A stretch of DNA of 64,000 bases from CADEEN01 sp963816315. GTDB lineage: Bacteria > Pseudomonadota > Gammaproteobacteria > Burkholderiales > Burkholderiaceae_C. Both the position numbers and the translations under genes were made by a program. Below, in pieces: positions 18,806-28,661 of the stretch. The notes below the pieces were generated by a model. The model did no database searches, was not told the DNA's origin, and saw only the letters and a program-made list of their open reading frames with translations. Each line of letters begins with the position of its first letter. Within the stretch, counting starts at the first letter, position 1. Where the stretch lies: contig CAWFJZ010000005.1 in assembly GCA_963816315.1 (NCBI GenBank), positions 62,001-126,000 of the forward strand, given 5' to 3'.

Positions 18806-20217
18806 ATGACCGACGCCGAACTGGCCAGCGTCTGCTGGGTGCGTGCGGTCGAGCAGGGGACTCCCTCTGGTGAACGTTCGGGCGTGCCGTGGGGCGACGA
18901 CGACGCGGCGTGGGCGAGCGCCGAGGCGCGGCGCGCGGTCGGCGAGGGCGGCGACCGCGCCAAGGCGCAGGCCTTCCTCGTCAAGCGCGCGCAACTGGCG
19001 CAGCAGCGGCTGGCCTCGCGCGATGCGGCTTGGCGCGCGCCGCTGCAAGGCGACCGCGGGCCGCGGCTGTGGCGCTGGCTGCTGCTGCTGTTGGCCGTGG
19101 CGGTGGCGGCGTACATCGTCGGCGACGTGCTCGGGTGCATCACGACGCATCAACCTGCTCGCGCCGCCGGTGCTGGCGCTGCTGCTGTGGAACCTCGTCG
19201 TGTACGTGCTGCTGCTGTTCGCCTCCGGCCGCGGCCCGTCGGCGTGGATGGCGCGGGCGATCGAAGACGCGCGCACAAGGGTCTCGGCGCGCGGCAAGGC
19301 GGCGCCGCTCGTTGCGGCCCGCGCGCGCTTTGCCGCCGAGTGGGCCGTCGCCACGGGCAGCGTGCAACAGGCGCGCGTGGCCGGCGTGATGCATGCCGCC
19401 GCGGCGTTGCTGGCGCTGCTCGTCATCGCGTCGATGTACGTCTTCGGCATCGCCTTCGACTACCGCGCCGGTTGGGACAGCACCTGGCTCGACGCCGAGC
19501 AGGTGCAGCGCACGCTGGCGCTCGTCTTCACGCCCGCCACGGCGTTGAGCGGCATTGAAGTGCCGAGCATCGACGAGATGGCCAAACTGCGCTTTGCCGA
19601 AGGCAGCGCCGGCGAGAGCGCGGCGCGCTGGATTCACCTCTACGCGATCACGCTCGGCCTGTTCGTCGTGCTGCCGCGTCTCGTGCTGGCGGCATGGTCG
19701 GCGTGGCGCGTGCGCCGTGCAGAGACCAAAGCTGGCCTTGCCGCAGGGCGAGCCGTACTTTCGCGCGCTGCTGCGTGACGGCCCGGCGACGGCGCGGCCG
19801 GTGACCGTGCTGCCCTACAGCTACACGCTGACCGCGCCGCAGGTCAAGGCGCTGCCCAAGGCGTTGATCGATGCCATCGGCCCCGGCGCGCAGCCGCGCG
19901 TCAAGCCGGTGCTGGCACTCGGCAGCGAAGACGCGCTGCCGGCGACGGCGCTCGAAGATGCCGATGCCGACGTCGCCGCGCTCTTTGCCGCCACCGCCAC
20001 GCCCGAGCGCGAAACGCACGGCGCTTTCGTGCGCACGCTGGCCAACGCCGTGGGCGGGCGCGCGACAGTCAGCGTGCTGATCGACGAGTCGGCATTTCGC
20101 CAGCGCAGCGGCAACGCCAGCGACGCCGAGCTGCGCCTGACGCAGCGCCGCGCGGCGTGGCAGCGCATGCTGCACGACCTGTCGCTGCCGGCGCCGCGCT
20201 TCATCGTTCTCGAATGA
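18806..20217 (+). CDS. DUF2868 membrane protein, two apparent frameshifts
   Basis: The protein, about 469 residues when corrected, belongs to the DUF2868 family of predicted inner-membrane proteins of unknown function. It has hydrophobic helices around LWRWLLLLLAVAVAAYIVGDVL, LLAPPVLALLLWNLVVYVLLLF, GVMHAAAALLALLVIASMYVF and LYAITLGLFVVLPRLVLAAW. A soluble C-terminal domain ends PRFIVLE. One extra G near 19132 and one extra A near 19730 break the frame. It overlaps the following GTPase start (ATGA), a pairing known in betaproteobacteria that suggests a joint membrane-GTPase function. Confidence 0.8.
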
Positions 20218-21757
20218 ACGCCGCCACGATTTCGCTGTCGCTGGTCTCGCACACCAACGTCGGCAAGACGACGCTGGCGCGCACGCTGCTGGCGCGCGAC
20301 ATCGGCGAGATCCGCGATGAAGCGCATGTCACCGAAACCGCCGAGTCGCAGGTGCTGATCGAGACAGCCGAGGGCGACCGCCTGCTGCTCTGGGACACGC
20401 CGGGCTTCGGCGACAGCCTGCGCCTGGCCAAGCGCATGGCGCAAGTCGGGCAACCCGATCGGCTGGTTCCTCACCGAGGTCTGGGACCGCTGGCGCGACC
20501 GCGCGTTCTGGTCGAGCCAGCGCGCGTTGAAGCATGTCTGGGAGCAGTGCGACGTGGTGCTGTACCTCGTCAACGCCAGCGAGTCGCCGGACGACGTGGG
20601 CTATCTCGATGCCGAGCTGAAGGTGCTCGCGCTGACCGGCAAGCCGGCGATCGTGCTGCTCAACCAGCTCGGCGCGCCGGGCGACGACGCCGCGCTCGAA
20701 GCGCGTTGGCGCAAGCGTTTGGAGAGCGCGCAAGGCGTGCGCAGCCGTGCTGCCGCTCGACGCGTTTTCGCGCTGCTGGGTGCAGGAGGGCGTGTTGTGG
20801 CAAACGGTCGCGCCGCTGTTGCCCGAACCGCAGCAAGAAGCCTTCGGCCGTCTGCAAAGCGCATGGCGCGAGAAGAAAGTGCAGCTCTGGCGCGAGTCGA
20901 TGGCCGAGCTCGCGCGCCGCCTGGCCCGCGCGGCGCAGGACACGCAGCGTGTGGAAAGCGAAGGCTGGCGCAGTTCGATGAAGTCGATCGGCGGCCGATT
21001 GAGCAAAGCGCTCGGCCTGCGCGACGACGATGCCGACGCGCCGCTCGAGGAAACGCCGGGCCGCCCAAGTCTCGCTCCCCCTCGGCGGGCCGACGCCCGC
21101 GAGCAGCGCGCGATGGCGCAACTCGCCGAGCGACTCGACGATGACGTCAAGCGCAGCACCGACACGCTGATCCGCCTGCACGGCCTCGACGGCCGCGCGG
21201 GCAACGACGTGCTGACCAAACTTGCGCGCCACTACGCCACGCGCAACCCGATCAATGAAGGCCAAGCGGCCATCTGGGGCGGGGTCGTCACCGGTGCGCT
21301 CGCCGGCCTGAAAGCCGACATCGCCACCGGCGGGCTCACGCTCGGCGGCGGCTTGCTCGCCGGCGGTGTGATCGGCGCGCTCACGGCAGCCGGCGCTGCG
21401 CGCGGCGTGAACATGGTGCGCGGCGTCTCGCAACCCGAGGTGCGCTGGGATCCGAAGGTGCTCGACGCGCTGTTCGCGAGTGCGCTGCTCGGCTACCTGG
21501 CCGTCGCGCATCACGGGCGAGGGCGCGGCGCGTGGGTGGCGCAGGAGCCGCCGGCAGCGTGGACGGCAGCGGTGGAGGCCGCCATCGCACAGCAGCGGGA
21601 CCAGCTCGACGGGCTGTCGCGACAGTCTGAGGCTGGCAGCGCCGAGCAAACGCAGGCGCTGGCGCTCGGCGTTGTCGAGAGCGCCTGTGCTGCGGTCTTG
21701 GCCCGGTTGTATCCGCAGGCCAACGACGTGATGCGATCGACTAGCGCGCCACTCTGA
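20214..21757 (+). CDS. DUF3482 GTPase-like protein, two apparent frameshifts
   Basis: The protein is a predicted P-loop GTPase of the DUF3482 family, about 513 residues after removing one extra base near 20449 and one near 20743. The N-terminal G domain has a variant P-loop (SHTNVGKTTL), the switch DTPGFGDS and a degenerate G4 motif (LLNQLGAPGD instead of NKxD), so guanine specificity is uncertain. The C-terminal half contains glycine-rich amphipathic helices (GGGLLAGGVIGALTAAG) that may bind membrane. A truncated copy of the dispersed palindromic element inserts about 13 residues near position 280. It is co-transcribed with DUF2868. Confidence 0.78.
21056..21094 (-). repeat. Dispersed palindromic element, copy A (partial), inside the DUF3482 gene
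   Basis: Read on the minus strand it gives GCCGAGGGGG followed by CTTGGGCGGCCCGG, matching the 3' half of the other three copies. It is in frame within the host gene and adds a Pro/Arg-rich stretch. The terminal arms pair only as CGAG/CTCG, and the upstream CGGGC/GCCCG stem lacks the GANTAC loop, so this is a degenerate copy. Confidence 0.65.
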
Positions 21758-21854
21758 GTCAAGTTCCGATCGGCTACGATGCCGCTCCTTCGATGCCGCT
21801 CGTTCGATGGCGCAGAGCGCCGTGTCCGCAACGCGCTAGCCGCAGGTCTGTTGC

Positions 21855-23087
21855 TTGAGAACACTCTTCGTCACAAGGGCGGTACCCTATCCACCGATTG
21901 TCGGAAGCGCTCAACGCACCGCATTGCTGATCGAGGCCTTGCGATGCCTCGGCAGCGTTGACCTGTTTGTCCTCGGCTACGAGGGCATGAAGGACTACCT
22001 GGACGAGCATGGTTACCACGTCGCCGGCACCGGCTTGCGGTCCTGGGAGAAGCAGTCGCTGTGGTTTCGCCTGCTGAGCAAACTGCTCGGTGCCAGGGCG
22101 GAGGAGGTGTGGCGCTTTTTGAACGGTCCGCGGATCGACTACCGGGCCGATACGGCGCTGCGCAGCAGCCTCATGGGCGTCATTGCGCGCGGCCGCTATG
22201 ACGTTGTGGTCGGACGCTACCTCTCGGCGAGCGCGCAGGCGGGGCTGTTCGAACTGCGCGACCTGCCTGTGGTCGTCGATGTCGACGACGCCGACACCAA
22301 CGTGCTGCTGGCGCGGATCGCTTCTCCTGCCACGCACTGGTGGTTCGCCCGGTTGCTGGCACTGCGCTTGCCGGCGGTCGAGTGGTGGCAGCGGCGGCTG
22401 TGGCAGAAGGCGTCGATGGTGTGGCTGTCCAACGCCGGCGATGTGAAACTGGCGCCGCACCGCCTGCACGCGCTGATTCCGAACATTCCCTACGAAATGC
22501 CGCAGCGCTCCGAGCTGTCCCACTCCGCGCCGGCGTCCAGGCTCGTGTTGTGGGTGGGTTCGTTCGACCATCGGGTCAATCTCGATGGCGTCGACCTGTT
22601 CATGGCGTCCGTCTGGCCGGAGATCGTGCGCCGCGATCCGAGCCTGATCTTTCGGATCGTCGGCAGCGGCCTGTCCGAGAAGAAGCGGCGGCAATGGATG
22701 CGTGTGCCCAACGTCGAAGTGATCGGCTTCGCCGAATCCCTGCGATCCCACTACGACGAGTGCGCGCTCAGCGTCGTGCCGTTGCTCGATGGCGCCGGCA
22801 CGAAGATCAAGGTGCTGGAGTCGCTGGCGTACCTGCGCACCTGTGTCATCACGGCGCATTCCATCCGCGGCTACGAACGCTTCCTGCGCGACGGCGAATC
22901 GCTGCGCGTCGTCGACACGCTGGGCGCGCTGGTGGACCCCATCGTCGAGCTGGCGAATGCGCCGCCGCTGCGACACCGCCTGGAGCGGGCGGGTCGGGAG
23001 ATCGTCGAGTCGATGTGCGCGCGCGAGGCGCTCTACGAGAACGTGGCGCAGGCGATGCGCGCGGTGCAGAACCTGCGAGCACCATGA
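21855..23087 (+). CDS. Glycosyltransferase family 4 (group 1)
   Basis: The 410-residue protein is a GT-B glycosyltransferase, probably adding a sugar to a surface polysaccharide or glycolipid. The N-terminal acceptor domain starts RTLFVTRAVPYPP. The C-terminal domain has the retaining-GT4 pattern of LVLWVGSFDHRVNLDG, a nucleotide-sugar segment (NVEVIGFAESL) and VVPLLDGAGTKIKVLESLAY. No signal peptide is present. A stop at 21837 and the lack of ATG force a TTG start at 21855. The stop overlaps the flippase start (ATGA). Codon use looks ordinary for the window. Confidence 0.85.
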   Translation: MRTLFVTRAVPYPPIVGSAQRTALLIEALRCLGSVDLFVLGYEGMKDYLDEHGYHVAGTGLRSWEKQSLWFRLLSKLLGARAEEVWRFLNGPRIDYRADTALRSSLMGVIARGRYDVVVGRYLSASAQAGLFELRDLPVVVDVDDADTNVLLARIASPATHWWFARLLALRLPAVEWWQRRLWQKASMVWLSNAGDVKLAPHRLHALIPNIPYEMPQRSELSHSAPASRLVLWVGSFDHRVNLDGVDLFMASVWPEIVRRDPSLIFRIVGSGLSEKKRRQWMRVPNVEVIGFAESLRSHYDECALSVVPLLDGAGTKIKVLESLAYLRTCVITAHSIRGYERFLRDGESLRVVDTLGALVDPIVELANAPPLRHRLERAGREIVESMCAREALYENVAQAMRAVQNLRAP

Positions 23088-24529
23088 CCAAACGCTTCAA
23101 CCTCGAGCGCAGCACGCTCTGGTCGCTGAGTTGGTACGGCCTAAAGACCGCATTCCGGTTCATCTCGAACATGATCCTGACGCGCCTGCTGTCACCGGAA
23201 ATGTTCGGCGTGGCCGCCATCGGCAATGCGATTCTGAACGGTCTGAGTATGTTCTCCGACATCGGCCTGACGCAGGGCGTGACCCGTTCCACTCGGGAAG
23301 ATGCCGATTTCTACCGCACCGCCTGGACCCTGCAGCTGCTGCGCGGTGTGCTCCTGCTGCTGATCCTGCTGTTGCTGGCTGGTCCGATCGGCGCCGTTTA
23401 CGACTCGTCGGCCGTGACCACCTTTCTGCTGATCGTGGCCTTCTCGCAGCTGGCGATGGGCCTGAACAACATCGAAGTGCTGCGCGACTTCAAGACCGCG
23501 GAACTGCGCAGAGTGGCCCTGATCGACATCGCCGCAGCGATCGTCGGGCTGACCATCATGGTGCTGTGGGCGCTGCAACAGCCGAGCCATGTCGCCCTGG
23601 CGATGGGTGCGCTGTGCTCGACCGCCACCTTCACCGTGTTGACATGGTTTTGCTACCCGCGCGCAGCGAGCAGGTTTCGGCTGGAGCGCGCGTCAACCCA
23701 GGAGATGCTGCAGCTCGGCAAGTGGATCTTCATCAGCACGATCCTGGCTTTCTTCATCGTGCAGATGGATCGTCTGGCGCTGGGCAAGCTGGTCAGCATG
23801 GAGTGGGTGGGCTACTACTCCATCGCCTGGATATGGGCCACGATCCCCAGCACGATGTTGGCGCAATGGTCGTCGCAGGTCTTCTTCCCGCTGGTGGCGC
23901 AGACGCTGGCGCAGGGGCGCGGCCTCGCGGCTGTGCGGACCACGCGGCGGGCCTACGTCGCGATCTGCGTGCTCGCGTCCGTTGTGCTGTATGGCGCATC
24001 CGAGCTGCTGGTGGCCGTGCTCTATCCGGACAAGTACGCGGCCGTCGCCGCGCTCATGCGGCCGCTGGTGGCGGTGTCCGTGATCGGCGCTGTCGAGCAC
24101 GCGTATTCGGACCTGCTCGTCGGCTTCGGCATACCCAAGGAAAAGATCCTCGGCCAGTTGCTCAGCGTCGTGTTCTTCCTGGCCCTGTTGTGGCCGGTTT
24201 TCACGCGGGTGGGCATCGAGGGCGTGATCTATCTGCTGGGGGTGGCCAGCACCATCCGGTTGCTGTGGTCCGTCTGGCGGCTGCACCCCCACATGCGGCA
24301 GGATCTTGTCTTCGATGCGCTGCTTTTCCTGGTCTTCCTGGTGTGCGCGCAGGCTTTGTTTGCCCTCAACCAACTGGCGCCGAACCTCTGGGTCGAGGCA
24401 GCGCTGGTGGCCGTGCAAGCAGCGCTGGCATGTCCCATTGCCTACGGTCTGTACAAGCGGGTGCGCAGCCTGCACGCTATCGAGGCACCGCCCACGGCCC
24501 CGATCACCGCGCCGGCGGCGTTGTCCTGA
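23084..24529 (+). CDS. Polysaccharide/lipid-linked oligosaccharide flippase (Wzx/RfbX type)
   Basis: The 481-residue protein is a multipass inner-membrane transporter of the MOP superfamily that flips lipid-linked repeat units to the periplasm. The N-terminal LSWYGLKTAFRFISNMILTRLLSPEMFGVAAIG is split by the usual amphipathic start, followed by about 12-14 hydrophobic helices. Positively charged cytoplasmic loops such as RTTRRAY fit the family. It is coupled to the upstream glycosyltransferase by an ATGA overlap and converges on a methyltransferase, together suggesting a small O-antigen or exopolysaccharide locus. Confidence 0.87.
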   Translation: MTKRFNLERSTLWSLSWYGLKTAFRFISNMILTRLLSPEMFGVAAIGNAILNGLSMFSDIGLTQGVTRSTREDADFYRTAWTLQLLRGVLLLLILLLLAGPIGAVYDSSAVTTFLLIVAFSQLAMGLNNIEVLRDFKTAELRRVALIDIAAAIVGLTIMVLWALQQPSHVALAMGALCSTATFTVLTWFCYPRAASRFRLERASTQEMLQLGKWIFISTILAFFIVQMDRLALGKLVSMEWVGYYSIAWIWATIPSTMLAQWSSQVFFPLVAQTLAQGRGLAAVRTTRRAYVAICVLASVVLYGASELLVAVLYPDKYAAVAALMRPLVAVSVIGAVEHAYSDLLVGFGIPKEKILGQLLSVVFFLALLWPVFTRVGIEGVIYLLGVASTIRLLWSVWRLHPHMRQDLVFDALLFLVFLVCAQALFALNQLAPNLWVEAALVAVQAALACPIAYGLYKRVRSLHAIEAPPTAPITAPAALS

Positions 24530-24545
24530 AAACAGGCCTGTCGCG

Positions 24546-25337
24546 CTACGTCGGCTTGTAGGCGATGCACGAGAAGTAGGGGCGCAGGCTGGGCACGAGG
24601 CGCGACAGCGTCTGCGCCGCAGGGTTCGACCAGTTGCCGCGGTAGACGACGCGATCGACGGCAAACCCGGTCGCGCGCAGAAAGTCGGCCACTTCCGTGC
24701 TCGTGTACTCGCGCACATGGCCCATCCAGCCGTGCGTGTGCAGGTGGTTCCACTGTTCGAACAAGCCGCCACCGACGCGAGACCAAGCCTGCTTCTTGAG
24801 CAGGAAGTTGTACAGACCGCGGATGGAACGCACATTGGGCGTGGACAGCCACAAGCGCCCGCCGGGCTTCAAGACGCGGCGCAGCTCGCTGATCGTGAAC
24901 AGCAGGTCGATCCGCAGGTGCTCGAACACTTCGTTGAACATCACTTCGTCGAACGTGTCGTCCGCGAACGGCAAGGGCTCGCGTTCGATGTCGCACGAGG
25001 CCGAGGAGACCGCGAGCCGCTGCGCCAGATCGCTGACCTGGGGCGCGGGGTGATCCACGGTCTGAACAGCGAACCCTGCCGCCATCAACGCCCGGGTGAC
25101 GAAGAAGGGGTAGGCGCCGAGTTCGAGAATGCGCGCCTGCCTGGGGACGTTCGCACGAAACCACTCGCAGTCGAGCGCGAGCCGGTCTTTGTGGCTCGCG
25201 AAGTAGTCCTGCACCCACTCGGGCTCGTCGAGCGCGGCGCTGACGCGGCGTGCCTCGTCCTCCATCACCGCCATGGCCTGGTGCGGAATCTTCAAGGCGC
25301 AGTTCAACCCGGTGCGCGTCATCGCTTGATCCAACAT
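24546..25337 (-). CDS. Class I SAM-dependent methyltransferase
   Basis: The 263-residue protein carries the class I methyltransferase fold: motif I is ILELGAYPFF, the acidic ribose-binding residue is in QTVDHP, and the post-motif FDEVMFNEVFEHLRIDLLF and LRRVLKPGGRLWLSTPN are typical. It probably methylates a sugar or lipid precursor, given the polysaccharide genes beside it. The ATG at 25337 lies 5 bp after the ABC-F stop, placing it last in the long minus-strand operon. An internal ATG five codons later is also possible. The substrate is unknown. Confidence 0.8.
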   Translation of the reverse strand: MLDQAMTRTGLNCALKIPHQAMAVMEDEARRVSAALDEPEWVQDYFASHKDRLALDCEWFRANVPRQARILELGAYPFFVTRALMAAGFAVQTVDHPAPQVSDLAQRLAVSSASCDIEREPLPFADDTFDEVMFNEVFEHLRIDLLFTISELRRVLKPGGRLWLSTPNVRSIRGLYNFLLKKQAWSRVGGGLFEQWNHLHTHGWMGHVREYTSTEVADFLRATGFAVDRVVYRGNWSNPAAQTLSRLVPSLRPYFSCIAYKPT

Positions 25338-25342
25338 CCGTG

Positions 25343-27415
25343 TCACTGTCCAAGACTCGGCGCTGTGGTCTGCATCGCCTCGAGTTTGCTCTGCAACTCG
25401 AGCCAGCGTTCTTCCTGCATCGCCACTTCGGCGGCGATATGCGCGAGTTGGCGGCCGGCATCGGCAAGCGCCGCCGCGGCCAACCCGCCGCTCGCCAGTG
25501 CGGCTTCGTGCTGCGCGCGTTCTGCACCGAGCTTGGCCAGGCGCTGCTCGATGCCGGCGAGCTCGTTGCGCAAGGGGCGCGTCTGGTCGGCGAGCTTCGA
25601 GCGCGCCTGGCCCTGCGCCTTGCGATCCTGGCGCGACTTGTTCGGCGCCGATGGTGGCGTGGCGATCACCCTGGCGGCAGCCGGCGGCGCGGCCACCGCG
25701 TACCCCGGCACCGGCGGTGCCGGCTGCCCGCGCGCCGCGGCGCGCGACACGTCGAGCAGCCACTTCTGGTAGTCGTCCAGGTCGCCGTCGAACGGCAGCA
25801 CGCCGCCGCGCGTCACCAGCCAGAACTCGTCACACACTTCGCGCAGCATCGCGCGGTCGTGGCTGACCAACATGACGGTGCCTTCGAATTCATTGAGCGC
25901 CATCGACAGCGCCTCGCGCGTCGTCAGGTCGAGGTGATTCGTCGGCTCGTCGAGCAGCAGCAGGTTCGGCCGCTGCCAGACGATGCCGGCCAGGACCAGG
26001 CGCGCGCGCTCGCCGCCGGAGAGCGTGCCCACCGTCTGCTTGACCATGTCGCCGCCGAAGTTGAACTGGCCGAGGAAGTTGCGCAGGCCTTGTTCGCGCC
26101 CGTCCTGGCCGGGCACGTTCAACTCGCGCGCCAGGCGCGTCATGCGCTGCAGCGGCGTGTCGTCTTCGCTCAGCAGGTCCATCTCCTGCTGCGCGAAGTA
26201 GCCGATCGCCAGGCCCTTGCCTTCGGTCATCGTGCCGGCGATGGGTTGCAGCGCGCGCGCGATCGTTTTCACGAGCGTCGATTTGCCCTGGCCGTTGGCG
26301 CCGAGGATGCCGATGCGCTGGCCGGCCATGACGGTGCGGTTGACGTCGCGCACGATGGTGGTGTGCCCGAGCCTGGCGCCGGGCCGCCCCAAGCCGGGCT
26401 CGACCCCCTCGGGGGGTGTGTCGCCGTATTCGGCGACCGGGGGTCCCATGTATCCGCACTCGAGATCGCGCATCGCCAGCATCGGGTTCGGCAGGTTCTG
26501 CGGCTCGCGGAACTCGAACGCGAAGTCGCTGGCGGCCAGCACCGGCGCGATGCGCTCCATGCGCGCGAGGGCTTTCACACGGCTCTGCGCCTGCTTGGCC
26601 TTGCTGGCCTTGGCTTTGAAGCGGTCGATGAACTTTTGCAGGTGGGCGATGCGCTCCTGCTGCTTGCCGAACGCCGCCTGCTGCTGGCTCATGCGCTCGG
26701 CGCGCATCTCCTCGAAGCCGGAGTAGTTGGCGCCGTAGCGCGTGACGGTGCCCTCATCGACATGCAGCGTCACCTTGGTCACCGCGTCGAGGAACTCGCG
26801 GTCGTGGCTGATGATGACCAGCGTGCCGGCAAAGCGCAGCAGCCAGGCTTCGAGCCAGACCAGCGCGTCGAGGTCCAAGTGGTTCGTCGGCTCGTCGAGC
26901 AGCAACAGGTCGGCCGGGCACATCAGCGCACGCGCGAGCTGCAGGCGCATGCGCCAGCCGCCGGAAAAACTGTTCACCGGCGCGTCGAGCTGTTCGCTGC
27001 GGAAACCGAGGCCGAGCAGCATCGACTGTGCGCGCGAGCGGGCATCGAAGCCGCCGGCTTCTTCGATCAATAGGTGCGCGTCGGCCATCGCGTGGCCGTC
27101 GTGCGCGGCTTCGGCTGCGGCGAGCGCGGCCGTCGCCGCGGCCAGCGGCAGGTCGCCTTCGAGCACGTAGTCGGTGGCGCCCTGGTCGGTCTCGGGCATG
27201 TGCTGCGCCACTTCGCCCAGGCGCCAGCGCGGCGGCATCTCGATGTCGCCGGCATCGGCGTGCAGGCGGCCGGCGAGCAGCGCGAACAGGCTCGACTTGC
27301 CGGCGCCGTTGCGGCCGACGAGGCCGGCGTTCTCGCCCGGGTTCAAGGTGAAGGTCGCGCCTTGCAGCACGACTTTGGCGCCGCGGCGCAGGGTGACGTT
27401 GCGGACGGTGATCAT
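25343..27415 (-). CDS. ABC-F family ATPase (Uup/EttA-like)
   Basis: ABC-F proteins have two ABC ATPase domains and no membrane domain, and act on ribosomes or DNA structure. Domain 1 has Walker A GRNGAGKSS, signature FSGGWRMRLQLARAL and Walker B LLLLDEPTNHLD. A basic linker (KAKASKAKQAQSRVKAL) follows. Domain 2 has GANGQGKST, LSGGERARLVLA and a second DEPTNHLD. The C-terminal tail is a coiled coil, as in Uup. A copy of the dispersed palindromic element adds about 25 residues at positions 325-349, just before domain 2. The ATG overlaps the VOC gene stop (ATGA). Product: 690 residues. Confidence 0.9.
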   Translation of the reverse strand: MITVRNVTLRRGAKVVLQGATFTLNPGENAGLVGRNGAGKSSLFALLAGRLHADAGDIEMPPRWRLGEVAQHMPETDQGATDYVLEGDLPLAAATAALAAAEAAHDGHAMADAHLLIEEAGGFDARSRAQSMLLGLGFRSEQLDAPVNSFSGGWRMRLQLARALMCPADLLLLDEPTNHLDLDALVWLEAWLLRFAGTLVIISHDREFLDAVTKVTLHVDEGTVTRYGANYSGFEEMRAERMSQQQAAFGKQQERIAHLQKFIDRFKAKASKAKQAQSRVKALARMERIAPVLAASDFAFEFREPQNLPNPMLAMRDLECGYMGPPVAEYGDTPPEGVEPGLGRPGARLGHTTIVRDVNRTVMAGQRIGILGANGQGKSTLVKTIARALQPIAGTMTEGKGLAIGYFAQQEMDLLSEDDTPLQRMTRLARELNVPGQDGREQGLRNFLGQFNFGGDMVKQTVGTLSGGERARLVLAGIVWQRPNLLLLDEPTNHLDLTTREALSMALNEFEGTVMLVSHDRAMLREVCDEFWLVTRGGVLPFDGDLDDYQKWLLDVSRAAARGQPAPPVPGYAVAAPPAAARVIATPPSAPNKSRQDRKAQGQARSKLADQTRPLRNELAGIEQRLAKLGAERAQHEAALASGGLAAAALADAGRQLAHIAAEVAMQEERWLELQSKLEAMQTTAPSLGQ
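26368..26444 (-). repeat. Dispersed palindromic element, copy B, inside the ABC-F gene
   Basis: On the minus strand the order is CCCCC, stem GTCGCC/GGCGAC around loop GAATAC, CCCCCCGAGGGGG, then stem CGAGCC/GGCTCG around the conserved CTTGGGGCGGCCCGGCG core. It is in frame and in the same orientation as its host gene. The stem arms differ from those of copies C and D but still pair. Confidence 0.8.
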
Positions 27416-27801
27416 GTCGGTTCTATCAGGTCCCACTTGTTGCCGTAGAGATCGTGGAACACGATCACGCGGCCATAGGTTTCGTTGCGCGGCCCGTCTT
27501 CTGCGAAGCGAACGCCGTGCGCACGCAGGTGCGCGATGTCGCCGTCGAGATCGTCGGTGTGCAGAAAAAGGAAGACACGGCCGCCACTCTGATGGCCGAT
27601 CGCGGCTTGTTGCTCGGGTGTCGCTGCTTTGGCGAGCAGCAGCGACGCCCCTGCGTCTTTGCCCGGAGCGACGACGACCCAGCGTTTGCTGGGCGACAGC
27701 GGCGTGTCTTCGATCAATTCGAAGCGCATCACGCGCGTGTAGAAGTCGATCGCCTCGTCGTAGTCGCGCACGACGAGGCTCAACATCGCCAGCCGCCTCA
27801 T
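27412..27801 (-). CDS. VOC (glyoxalase/bleomycin resistance) family protein
   Basis: The 129-residue protein is a single vicinal-oxygen-chelate domain, with the two beta-alpha-beta-beta-beta modules beginning LAMLSLVVRDYDEAIDFYT and VFLFLHTDDLDGDIAHLRA. It ends in FHDLYGNKWDLIEP, typical of metal-binding VOC proteins. The metal ligands expected from the fold are the early acidic/His positions and the Glu in LIEP. Enzymatic activity is not predictable. The ATG overlaps the prmB stop and its stop overlaps the ABC-F start, so it is tightly embedded in the operon. Confidence 0.83.
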   Translation of the reverse strand: MRRLAMLSLVVRDYDEAIDFYTRVMRFELIEDTPLSPSKRWVVVAPGKDAGASLLLAKAATPEQQAAIGHQSGGRVFLFLHTDDLDGDIAHLRAHGVRFAEDGPRNETYGRVIVFHDLYGNKWDLIEPT

Positions 27802-28661
27802 GCCAAAGCCTCGCGCGTGATCAGCACCACTTGGTGGTCGGTGTCATGCGTCGGCAGGTAGGCGAACTCGAGTTGCGGGAACGCGGCTTCGAAGTTGGCG
27901 GCTTCGTGGCCGATTTCGAGCACGAGCACGGCGTGGTCGGTCATGTGGCTCGCCGCCTGATCGAGCAGCACGCGGATGAAGTCCATGCCGTCGGCGCCGC
28001 CGGCCAACGCCAGTTCGGGCTCGGCGCGATATTCGGCGGGCAGCGCGGCCATCGACTCGTTGTTGACGTACGGCGGATTGCACAGGATCACGTCGAAGCG
28101 CTGGCCTGGCACGGCTGCCAAGCCGTCGCCCGCGTGCAGCGTGATGCGATCGGCCAGCTCATGGCGCTCGATGTTCGAGCGTGCAAGCGCCAGGGCGTCG
28201 GTGGAAAGGTCGGCCGCATCGACATGCACGTCGGGCCAAGCCATCGCTGCCAACACCGCGAGGCTGCCGTTGCCGGTGCACAGGTCGAGCACGCGCTGCG
28301 TGCGCTCGGACAGCCAGGCGTCGAGAGTGCCGTCGGCGATCAGTTCTGCGATCAGCGAGCGCGGCACGATCGCGCGCTCATCGACCGTGAACGGCACGCC
28401 CTGCAGCCACGCTTCGCCGGTCAGGTACGCGGCAGGCTTGCGCGTGGCAATGCGTGCATCGATCAACGCGTCGATCGATGCCTGCTCGCGTGGCGTGAGT
28501 TCTCTCTGCGCCACGCCGTCGAGATCGTCGAGCGGCAAACCGAGCCTCCACAACACCAGCCACACCGCTTCATCGAACGCATTGCTCGTGCCATGCCCAA
28601 ACGAAACGCCCGCCTGAGTGAGGCGGGCGCTTTGTTGCTCAATGCACTCTGCAAGCGTCAT
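27798..28661 (-). CDS. prmB: Ribosomal protein L3 N5-glutamine methyltransferase
   Basis: PrmB methylates a glutamine of ribosomal protein L3. The 287-residue protein has a helical N-terminal domain and a Rossmann methyltransferase domain. Motif I is VLDLCTGNGSLAVLAA, and the glutamine-methyltransferase signature NPPYVN follows in VILCNPPYV. The segment PRSLIAELI is characteristic of PrmB rather than PrmC, as is the N-terminal AFDEAVWLVLWRLGLPLD. Its start overlaps the dapE stop (ATGA). The position immediately after dapE is common in related bacteria. Confidence 0.92.
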   Translation of the reverse strand: MTLAECIEQQSARLTQAGVSFGHGTSNAFDEAVWLVLWRLGLPLDDLDGVAQRELTPREQASIDALIDARIATRKPAAYLTGEAWLQGVPFTVDERAIVPRSLIAELIADGTLDAWLSERTQRVLDLCTGNGSLAVLAAMAWPDVHVDAADLSTDALALARSNIERHELADRITLHAGDGLAAVPGQRFDVILCNPPYVNNESMAALPAEYRAEPELALAGGADGMDFIRVLLDQAASHMTDHAVLVLEIGHEAANFEAAFPQLEFAYLPTHDTDHQVVLITREALA

